Under the pieces are notes generated by a model. It made no database searches. It was not told where the DNA came from and saw only the letters and a list, made by a program, of their open reading frames with translations. 11,385 bases of DNA from NCBI GenBank assembly GCA_014380965.1, contig JACMIV010000226.1, forward strand, positions 1 through 11,385. Direction: 5' to 3'. Shown in pieces: positions 6,757-11,385 of the stretch (within the stretch, counting starts at the first letter, position 1; each line of letters begins with the position of its first letter). Source of the DNA: Rhizobiaceae bacterium. Its GTDB lineage: Bacteria > Pseudomonadota > Alphaproteobacteria > Rhizobiales > Rhizobiaceae. A program made the position numbers and the translations under genes.

Positions 6757-7746
6757 GTGACCGTCCTCGTCACCGGCGGAGCCGGGTACATCGGCAGCCA
6801 CATGGTTCTGGGGCTCCTAGACCGCGGCGAGAGAGTCGTCGTCCTCGACAATCTCGTCACCGGTTTCGACTGGCTGGTTTCCCCCGGCGCGACGCTCGTA
6901 CAGGGCGACATCGCCGACAAGCCGCTGGTCGTCGAACTCGTGCGCACCCACGGCATCGGCGCGATCGTCCATTTCGCGGGGTCCGTCGTCGTGCCGGACT
7001 CCGTCGCCGATCCGCTCGGCTACTATCTCAACAACACCGTGAAGACGCGCGACCTCATCGACGCGGCCGTTTCCGCGGGCGTCCCGAATTTCATCTTCTC
7101 CTCGACAGCCGCCGTCTACGGCATGGCTGGCCTAGAGCCCGTCTCCGAGACCGCCGAGCTGAAGCCTCAGTCGCCCTACGGCCGCTCCAAGCTGATGAGC
7201 GAGATGATGCTGGAGGACGCCTCGAAGGCGCATCCGCTTCGCTATGCGGCCCTGCGCTACTTCAACGTCGCCGGCGGGGATCCTGAGGGGCGCTCGGGCC
7301 AGTCCACCAAGGGTGCGACGCACCTCATAAAGGTCGCCGTCGAGACCGCGCTCGGCAAGCGACCGGCGATCGAGATCTTCGGCGACGACTACCCGACGCC
7401 GGACGGGACCGCGGTGCGCGACTACATCCACGTCACCGACCTCATCGCCGCCCATCTGAAGGCGCTGGATCACCTCCGCAGCGGTGGATCGAGCCTCGTC
7501 GCCAATGTCGGCTACGGCAAGGGCTATTCCGTCCGCGAGGTCCTCGACGTCGTGCTGAAGGTCCATGGCAAGGACTTCGACATTCGCAAGAGCGGGCGGC
7601 GCGCCGGCGATCCCGCCAGCATCGTCGCCAATGCCGACCGGGCGCGCCGCGATCTCGGCTGGACGCCGGCGCATGACGATCTCGAAGAGATCGTCGGCCA
7701 CGCCATCTCATGGGAACGCCACCTGATGAGACGGAACGCGGAATAG
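6757..7746 (+). CDS. galE: UDP-glucose 4-epimerase-like extended SDR
   Basis: This 329-residue extended short-chain dehydrogenase/reductase interconverts UDP-glucose and UDP-galactose, or the N-acetyl forms, using bound NAD; it is cytosolic. The N-terminal [10 protein letters not shown] (6-15) is the NAD-binding glycine motif, DN at about 30-31 follows beta-2, SSTAAVYG (115-122) carries T117 where E. coli GalE has the catalytic serine, and Y141/K145 in SPYGRSKLM is the YxxxK pair. [27 protein letters not shown] and [10 protein letters not shown] are standard GalE signatures. GTG at 6757 is chosen because AGGAG sits 7 nt before it and the Rossmann strand VTVLVTGG begins there; an upstream in-frame ATG at 6658 would add 33 non-homologous residues. 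The neighbouring sugar genes suggest surface polysaccharide supply. The exact UDP-sugar is not certain. Confidence 0.93.
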   Translation: MTVLVTGGAGYIGSHMVLGLLDRGERVVVLDNLVTGFDWLVSPGATLVQGDIADKPLVVELVRTHGIGAIVHFAGSVVVPDSVADPLGYYLNNTVKTRDLIDAAVSAGVPNFIFSSTAAVYGMAGLEPVSETAELKPQSPYGRSKLMSEMMLEDASKAHPLRYAALRYFNVAGGDPEGRSGQSTKGATHLIKVAVETALGKRPAIEIFGDDYPTPDGTAVRDYIHVTDLIAAHLKALDHLRSGGSSLVANVGYGKGYSVREVLDVVLKVHGKDFDIRKSGRRAGDPASIVANADRARRDLGWTPAHDDLEEIVGHAISWERHLMRRNAE

Positions 7747-7762
7747 GAACGCTCGTGGGGGG

Positions 7763-7936
7763 TTATCCTTCGCCGCTACCGTCCGCTTCGCCGCCGCCGT
7801 CCGCGTCCAGCGCGGAGGCGGGCTTGCTCCGGGCGCGCGCCTGTTCCTTTCGGCGCTTCAGATTGGCCTTCAGCATCTCCTCCTGACGCAGGCGGCGTTG
7901 CTCGGCGGCAATCTCCGAGGGCTTCTTCTCGCTCAT
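7763..7936 (-). CDS. Small charged hypothetical protein (57 aa)
   Basis: I do not recognise a named family. The 57-residue product starts MSEKKPSEIAAEQRRLRQEE. It has a highly charged, Arg/Lys/Glu/Gln-rich helix up to about residue 40 (LKANLKRRKEQARARSK), then a low-complexity acidic/glycine tail (DADGGGEADGSGEG). It has no membrane segment or signal peptide and no cysteine. Its ATG overlaps the stop of the SDR gene by 4 nt (ATGA), so it is probably translated by re-initiation after that gene, which argues that it is real despite its size. Short Arg-rich proteins of this look are common in alphaproteobacteria. A nucleic-acid or ribosome-associated role is possible but only a guess. It is convergent with galE, 16 nt apart, and I see no terminator between them. 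Confidence 0.72.
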   Translation of the reverse strand: MSEKKPSEIAAEQRRLRQEEMLKANLKRRKEQARARSKPASALDADGGGEADGSGEG

Positions 7937-8835
7937 GGCCGCATCGCTTTCGCCAGTCCTTCGGCCGTCGAGAGGGGAGGGCGCCAGCCGAGACGGCGCT
8001 CGATGCGAGATGCATCGATGACGAATGAGCCGAAGATCTGGTGGATCAGCCCGGAACGGTTGCCCGCGCCGGCCATGAGACGCTCCGGCAGCGGCACCGC
8101 CGGAACGCGCCACGTCCTGCGTCCGATCCCGCTCCGCATCGCCGCGATCATCTCGCCGACCGCCAAAGGCTCGGGATCCGTAAGGAGGAAGGTTTCACCC
8201 GCCGCTGCGGGGTGGACCAGTGCCGCCGCAATCGCATCGACGCAATTGTCGATCCCAAGGACGCTCCGGCGCTGGAGAGAGCCGCCTGGCACCGGGAAAG
8301 GCAGTCGGGCGAGCCGCGTCAGCACCCCCATCGCGCCGCGGCCCCCGATCCCATGGACCGGCGCGGGCCGAAGGACGCAGACGGCCATCGGCCACACGTC
8401 GCCGATTTCCCGAAGCACGCCCTCGGCGGCAAGCTTGGAGGCCGCATAGGCGCTCTGCGGCAGCGGCGCATCGGCCTCGGTGACACAGACCGTGCCCTTG
8501 GGACGGTGGACGTTCGCGGTCGAGAGGAACAGAAACCGGCCGACGCCCTCCGCTGCGGCCCGCCCGGCAAGGAGACGCGTTCCCTCCACATTCACCCGGT
8601 GCAGCGCGGCGACGTCTTTGCTCCGCGGATCGGTCCGGCTCGGATTGAGGGCTGCCAAGTGGATGACGGCGTCGAGGTCCTTCGGCCAGCCTGTCCATTC
8701 TGCGACGGTGCCGAGATCGAAGGGCGAGCCATCGGCGCCGCGGGTCGGCGCGAACACATCGTGGCCATTCCGCTTAAGGACGGGAACGAGGTGACGGCCG
8801 ATGAAGCCGTTCGCTCCGCTGACGAGGATTCGCAA
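7933..8835 (-). CDS. NAD-dependent extended SDR (nucleotide-sugar 4-reductase/epimerase type)
   Basis: This is a 300-residue extended SDR. The glycine motif SGANGFIGRH (6-15), the catalytic ST at 105-106 in LFLSTANVH, and Y130/K134 in SAYAASKLAAE are all present, so the enzyme should be active on a nucleotide sugar. The C-terminal half has LRPAPVHG and IDNCVDAIAAAL, typical of the substrate-binding part. It is shorter than GalE and lacks the GalE-specific NVAGGDPEG and RDYIHVTDL signatures. Size and the adjacent, divergent sugar-phosphate transferase resemble the WbpV/WreQ class, which reduces a UDP-4-keto-6-deoxy sugar to UDP-QuiNAc; that assignment is an inference. TTG at 8835 was chosen: the Rossmann strand starts at RILVSG and AAAGGAAAG lies upstream. 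An in-frame ATG at 8994 would add 53 residues without SDR character. The 57-aa gene overlaps its stop. Confidence 0.85.
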   Translation of the reverse strand: MRILVSGANGFIGRHLVPVLKRNGHDVFAPTRGADGSPFDLGTVAEWTGWPKDLDAVIHLAALNPSRTDPRSKDVAALHRVNVEGTRLLAGRAAAEGVGRFLFLSTANVHRPKGTVCVTEADAPLPQSAYAASKLAAEGVLREIGDVWPMAVCVLRPAPVHGIGGRGAMGVLTRLARLPFPVPGGSLQRRSVLGIDNCVDAIAAALVHPAAAGETFLLTDPEPLAVGEMIAAMRSGIGRRTWRVPAVPLPERLMAGAGNRSGLIHQIFGSFVIDASRIERRLGWRPPLSTAEGLAKAMRP

Positions 8836-8842
8836 AGAGAAA

Positions 8843-8851
8843 CTTTCCTTT
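8843..8851 (-). promoter_or_regulatory. Shine-Dalgarno supporting a TTG start of the SDR gene
   Basis: AAAGGAAAG on the minus strand ends 7 nt before TTG at 8835, directly ahead of the Rossmann fold. Confidence 0.5.
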
Positions 8852-8885
8852 GTAACCACAGGAAAACATAGCGGTCGCCGCTCGG

Positions 8886-8916
8886 TTGACGAGGTTCTCG
8901 GAGCGCGCGATAGAAC
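8886..8916 (+). promoter_or_regulatory. Candidate promoter in the SDR/transferase divergent region
   Basis: TTGACG (8886-8891) is a good -35. The -10 is poor: either GATAGA at 17 nt or TAGAAC at 19 nt. It would give a leader of roughly 100 nt before the transferase. The 185-nt region 8836-9020 otherwise holds only the short inverted repeat at 8936-8950. Confidence 0.3.
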
Positions 8917-8935
8917 CGGCCCCGGGCCGCTCCGT

Positions 8936-8950
8936 CCAGTATTCCACTGG
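8936..8950. repeat. Inverted repeat CCAGT-ATTCC-ACTGG
   Basis: Perfect 5-bp arms around a 5-nt spacer lie in the divergent region, 71 nt before the transferase start and just downstream of the candidate promoter. This is the size of a half-turn operator, but no known regulator motif is recognised. Confidence 0.3.
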
Positions 8951-9020
8951 CTGCCGATAGGAAAGATTCCATTTAAGCCATGCCGGTTCGTCATGAGCCC
9001 GCAAAGGATCGCATCACCGT

Positions 9021-9602
9021 ATGTCGCCTTTCTCCGTTGATCTTGCGCTGAAGCGCATCTTCGATGTCCTGGCCAGTGTCGCAGGCCTTGTCGTGTTCGG
9101 CTGGATGATCGTTCTGCTCGCTCTCGTCGTCCAGCGCTCCAGCCAGGGCCCCGGTCTCTTCGCGCAGCCGAGGATCGGGCGGGGCCGAGCCGTGTTCACC
9201 TGCTACAAGCTGCGGACCATGTGTCTTGGCACGGCGCAGGCGGCCTCGCACGAGACGCCCGCTTCGGCGGTGACGCCGCTCGGAGCATTCTTGCGCGCCT
9301 ATAAGCTCGACGAGCTTCCGCAACTCTGGAACGTCCTCCTCGGCGAGATGAGCTTCGTCGGCCCGCGTCCCTGCCTGCCGATCCAGACCCGGCTGATCGA
9401 GGAACGCGCGCAGCGTGGCGTCCACGTCGCCCGGCCGGGGATCACCGGCCTTGCCCAGGTGCAGGGCGTCGACATGTCCGACCCCGTCCGCCTCGCCGAG
9501 ATCGACGCCACCTACGTTTCGACGCGCAGCTTCTCCGGCGACATCGCGCTCATCATGAGGACGGTGCTCGGTAGCGGACGGGGCGACCACGTCGGGATGT
9601 GA
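9021..9602 (+). CDS. Polyprenyl-phosphate sugar-1-phosphate transferase (short, WreU/PglC-like)
   Basis: This 193-residue member of the bacterial sugar transferase family (PF02397) moves a sugar-1-phosphate from a UDP-sugar to undecaprenyl phosphate at the inner membrane, starting a polysaccharide or glycan repeat. It has only the minimal catalytic unit: KRIFDVLAS (11-19) leads into one membrane-embedded helix (about 17-37). GLFAQPRIGRG (45-55) and YKLRTM (62-67) follow. The catalytic Asp-Glu dyad D97/E98 is in KLDELPQLWNVL, and VGPRP (113-117) and ARPGITGLAQVQG (137-149) complete the signature. It lacks the large multi-helix N-terminal domain of WbaP or WcaJ. ATG at 9021 is in the expected place for this family; the Shine-Dalgarno (AGGA, 12 nt away) is loose. 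The divergent SDR gene fits a shared pathway. The sugar it uses is not determined by sequence; QuiNAc-1-P is a hypothesis. Confidence 0.9.
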   Translation: MSPFSVDLALKRIFDVLASVAGLVVFGWMIVLLALVVQRSSQGPGLFAQPRIGRGRAVFTCYKLRTMCLGTAQAASHETPASAVTPLGAFLRAYKLDELPQLWNVLLGEMSFVGPRPCLPIQTRLIEERAQRGVHVARPGITGLAQVQGVDMSDPVRLAEIDATYVSTRSFSGDIALIMRTVLGSGRGDHVGM

Positions 9603-9638
9603 CGCGTGTTTCGGATCGCTTCCAAACGGCGCGCAAGA

Positions 9639-9644
9639 TGCTAG
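9639..9644 (+). promoter_or_regulatory. Possible -10 element (TGCTAG) before the SAF oxidoreductase
   Basis: TGCTAG followed by AC lies about 103 nt upstream of the chosen start, with CTTCCA 16-18 nt further upstream. It matches the similarly placed element before mscL. If used, transcription would start inside or at the left arm of the inverted repeat at 9646-9688. Confidence 0.22.
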
Positions 9645-9645
9645 A

Positions 9646-9688
9646 CAAGGCGGCGTCCCGTCGGAGGGGTCGCCCTGCAGCCGCCTTG
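9646..9688 (+). repeat. Long inverted repeat in the 5' region of the SAF oxidoreductase gene
   Basis: CAAGGCGGC (9646-9654) and GCCGCCTTG (9680-9688) are perfect 9-bp arms 25 nt apart. Between them AGGG-GTCG-CCCT forms an inner 4-bp hairpin, so the RNA could fold as a stem with an internal loop and a cap. No T-run follows, so it is not a standard terminator. It lies 44 nt after the transferase stop and 58 nt before the oxidoreductase start. Confidence 0.5.
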
Positions 9689-9746
9689 CCCGGAAGTTCG
9701 GCTACGTCCTTCTCTGTCGAAGTCGTCCGTGCCGCGAAAGCCTGAC

Positions 9747-11069
9747 ATGCCATCGATCGACCGCATCGGCTTTGCCGCCGAACTCCTCGCTTACGCCGAC
9801 CGACACGGCCCCATCACGATCGGTCTCGCCGGCGCCGGCCAGATGGGCACCGACATCGTCGTCCAGGTCGCACTGATGGCCGGCATGAGGATCGGCGCCG
9901 TCGCCGCCAGCCGCCCGGCCCGGCCGATGGAAGCGATTGCGCTTGCGGGCCATGCTGAAGGCCACGGTCGCATCGCGTCGAGCGCTTCCGACATCGACCG
10001 CATCATCGAGGCCGGCGCGATCGCGGTGACCGACGATCTCGCCGCGCTCTGTTCCGGGGGTCGGATCGACGTCGTGATCGACGCTACCGGAAGTCCCGAC
10101 ATCGGCGCGTTCCTGGCGCTTGAGGCCATCCGCAACGGCAAACCGATCGTGATGCTGAACGTCGAGGCCGACATCACCGTCGGTCGCCATCTCGCAGCCG
10201 AGGCGAAGCGCGCGGGCACCGTCTACACCGGCTCGGCCGGTGACGAGCCGGCGGCGACGCTCGATCTCATCGCTTTTGCCCAGAGCATCGGGATGGAGAT
10301 CGTCTGTGCCGGCAAGGGCAAGAACAATCCGCTGCGCCACGACGCCGTGCCCGCCGAATACGAGGAGGAGGCGGCCGCTCGCAACATGAATGCGCGGATG
10401 CTGGTCGAATTCATCGACGGCTCGAAAACCATGGTCGAGATGACCGCGATCGCCAACTGCTCCGGCCTCCTGCCCGACGTGTCTGGCATGCACGGCCCCG
10501 CCGCGACGATCGAAAACCTTGCGCAGATCCTCTGCACCGAGGCCGATGGCGGCGTGCTCTCCGCCCCTGGCCGCGTCGACTATACGATCGGCAAGGGCGT
10601 CGCGCCGGGTGTGTTCTGCATCGTGAGGCCTCGCCATGCCCGCGCGATCGAACGCATGGCGGACTTGAAGGTCGGAACCGGCCCGTGTTTTGCGCTGGTA
10701 CGTCCCTTCCACCTGACGAGCCTCGAGACGCCGCTCTCGGCCGCGCGCGCCGTGATGTACGGCCGAGCCGACATGGTCCCGCTCGACCGCCCGGTCGGAG
10801 AATGCTGCGCGGTCGCCAAACGCGATCTTCTGCCCGGCGAGCATCTTGGCCGCATCGGCGAAAGCGACTATCGCGGGTTCGCGATGACCTGGGCGGATGC
10901 GCGTGCCGAACGCGCGCTGCCGCTCGGTCTTGCGGAGAAGGCGACCATCACCCGGCTCGTCAAGGCGGGGGAGCGGCTCAGCCACGACAACTGCCTGCCC
11001 GACCAGAGCCTCCTCGTCACCCGCATCCGCCGTGATCTCGATGCGGCGGACGAGCGCTCCCTCGCCTGA
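9747..11069 (+). CDS. Homoserine-dehydrogenase-like oxidoreductase with C-terminal SAF domain
   Basis: This is a 440-residue cytosolic protein. The N-terminal Rossmann part has the NAD(P) motif GLAGAGQMG (26-34) and VVIDATGSPDIGA (109-121). The middle part resembles the homoserine dehydrogenase fold, with VYTGSAGDEPA (159-169), GKGKNNPL (189-196) carrying candidate catalytic lysines, and VEMTAIANCSGL (230-241). The region from about 350 (GECCAVAKRDLLPGEHLG) is a SAF-type beta-clip domain as in sialic acid synthases and FlgA. That domain leads databases to mislabel such proteins as flagellar; nothing here suggests a flagellar role. The family probably acts on a sugar- or polyol-derived acid or ketone, but the substrate is unknown and it is not the threonine-pathway Hom. 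ATG at 9747 fits the family start; an in-frame GTG at 9729 is an alternative. An EEP-family gene starts 17 nt downstream, probably in the same operon. Confidence 0.85.
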   Translation: MPSIDRIGFAAELLAYADRHGPITIGLAGAGQMGTDIVVQVALMAGMRIGAVAASRPARPMEAIALAGHAEGHGRIASSASDIDRIIEAGAIAVTDDLAALCSGGRIDVVIDATGSPDIGAFLALEAIRNGKPIVMLNVEADITVGRHLAAEAKRAGTVYTGSAGDEPAATLDLIAFAQSIGMEIVCAGKGKNNPLRHDAVPAEYEEEAAARNMNARMLVEFIDGSKTMVEMTAIANCSGLLPDVSGMHGPAATIENLAQILCTEADGGVLSAPGRVDYTIGKGVAPGVFCIVRPRHARAIERMADLKVGTGPCFALVRPFHLTSLETPLSAARAVMYGRADMVPLDRPVGECCAVAKRDLLPGEHLGRIGESDYRGFAMTWADARAERALPLGLAEKATITRLVKAGERLSHDNCLPDQSLLVTRIRRDLDAADERSLA

Positions 11070-11086
11070 CGGAGCGCGCCGCCACG

Positions 11087-11385
11087 ATGGCGCCGGCACC
11101 GCTCCGCATCGTCAGTTGGAACGTCCATGGCTGCGTCGGCGCGGACTGGCGCTGCGACCCCCTACGCACCTTCGCAGTGATCGCGGCCCTGAAGCCCGAC
11201 ATTCTGGCGCTCCAGGAGATCGACGGACGCACGCATCTCCGCCGCCATTCGCGCGCCTTCGAGACGTTTGCCGAGCGGCTCGGCGGCCATCGTGTCGAGG
11301 CTCGGCTCGTCCGTAAGCCGGACCGGGACTACGGCCATCTCCTGTGGAGCCGCTGGCCGCTCGCGCAAGCCTCCGTTCGCCGCCT
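11087..11385 (+). CDS. Endonuclease/exonuclease/phosphatase (EEP) family protein, partial
   Basis: The first 99 codons are visible; the gene runs past the right edge. The protein begins APLRIVSWNVHG, where N of WNVHG is the first metal-site asparagine of the EEP fold. LKPDILALQEID follows, with the metal-binding glutamate in LQEID, and then GHLLWSRWPL, which corresponds to the usual 'GnaiLSR-PL' strand. These motifs place it in PF03372, a Mg-dependent phosphodiesterase fold used by nucleases, sphingomyelinases and lipid phosphatases. The later catalytic Asp and His motifs are off the window, so substrate and activity cannot be judged. There is no signal peptide at the N-terminus, which suggests a cytosolic enzyme. 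The start is 17 nt after the SAF oxidoreductase stop, with GGAG at 11071-11074. Confidence 0.85.
   Translation, partial: MAPAPLRIVSWNVHGCVGADWRCDPLRTFAVIAALKPDILALQEIDGRTHLRRHSRAFETFAERLGGHRVEARLVRKPDRDYGHLLWSRWPLAQASVRR

Noticed and set aside
6601..6801. N-terminal extension of hemA into the divergent region
   Set aside because: It would overlap the galE start, and known 5-aminolevulinate synthases begin at the MIDYQ-like segment. Numbering from 6600 also places the PLP lysine at K248, where I recall it in Rhodobacter enzymes.
7800..7816. Hairpin TCCGCG-TCCAG-CGCGGA as a possible galE terminator
   Set aside because: It lies within the coding sequence of the 57-aa protein and has no T-run on either strand; it is probably chance in GC-rich DNA.

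Overview
The window is GC-rich, densely coded DNA from an alphaproteobacterium, most likely in or near the Rhizobiales. This rests on three things: codons that strongly prefer G or C at the third position, a HemA of the glycine-dependent (C4, Shemin) 5-aminolevulinate synthase type, and a divergent pair of surface-sugar genes resembling rhizobial QuiNAc genes. I cannot name a genus. No tRNA, rRNA, CRISPR array, insertion sequence or phage gene is visible, and this looks like ordinary chromosome.

Layout from left to right. (1) 1-2260, minus: the N-terminal 753 residues of a sensor histidine kinase whose input part is a complete sodium/solute-symporter-like membrane domain, followed by a STAC-like segment and a PAS domain. 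The kinase core lies beyond the left edge. (2) 2409-2879, plus: mscL, divergent from the kinase. (3) 3028-5315, plus: a two-gene unit of a class I/II PLP aminotransferase and an AbrB-family membrane protein that overlap by 4 nt (GTGA). (4) 5320-6600, minus: hemA, convergent with the AbrB-family gene; its intrinsic terminator lies inside the last codons of that gene. (5) 6757-7746, plus: a galE-like UDP-hexose 4-epimerase, divergent from hemA. (6) 7763-8835, minus: an extended SDR reductase/epimerase followed, with a 4-nt ATGA overlap, by a 57-residue charged protein. (7) 9021-9602, plus: a short polyprenyl-phosphate sugar-phosphate transferase, divergent from the SDR gene. (8) 9747-11069, plus: a homoserine-dehydrogenase-like oxidoreductase with a C-terminal SAF domain. 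(9) 11087 to the right edge, plus: the N-terminal part of an endonuclease/exonuclease/phosphatase family protein.

How the genes relate. The 6757-9602 block (GalE-like, SDR, sugar-phosphate transferase) plausibly serves surface polysaccharide synthesis: supply and reduction of a nucleotide sugar, then its loading onto undecaprenyl phosphate. The SDR/transferase pair recalls the rhizobial WreQ/WreU pair, but this is inference without alignment. The aminotransferase/AbrB overlap suggests coupled synthesis of an amino-acid-type enzyme and a membrane protein. The other genes appear to be independent units.

Several true starts are not ATG. The kinase and the SDR use TTG, and galE and the AbrB-family gene use GTG. 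I chose these from Shine-Dalgarno position and from where family homology begins. I found no convincing new multi-gene system. The best leads are regulatory: a palindrome overlapping the hemA Shine-Dalgarno, a terminator embedded in a convergent gene, and a long inverted repeat ahead of the SAF oxidoreductase.
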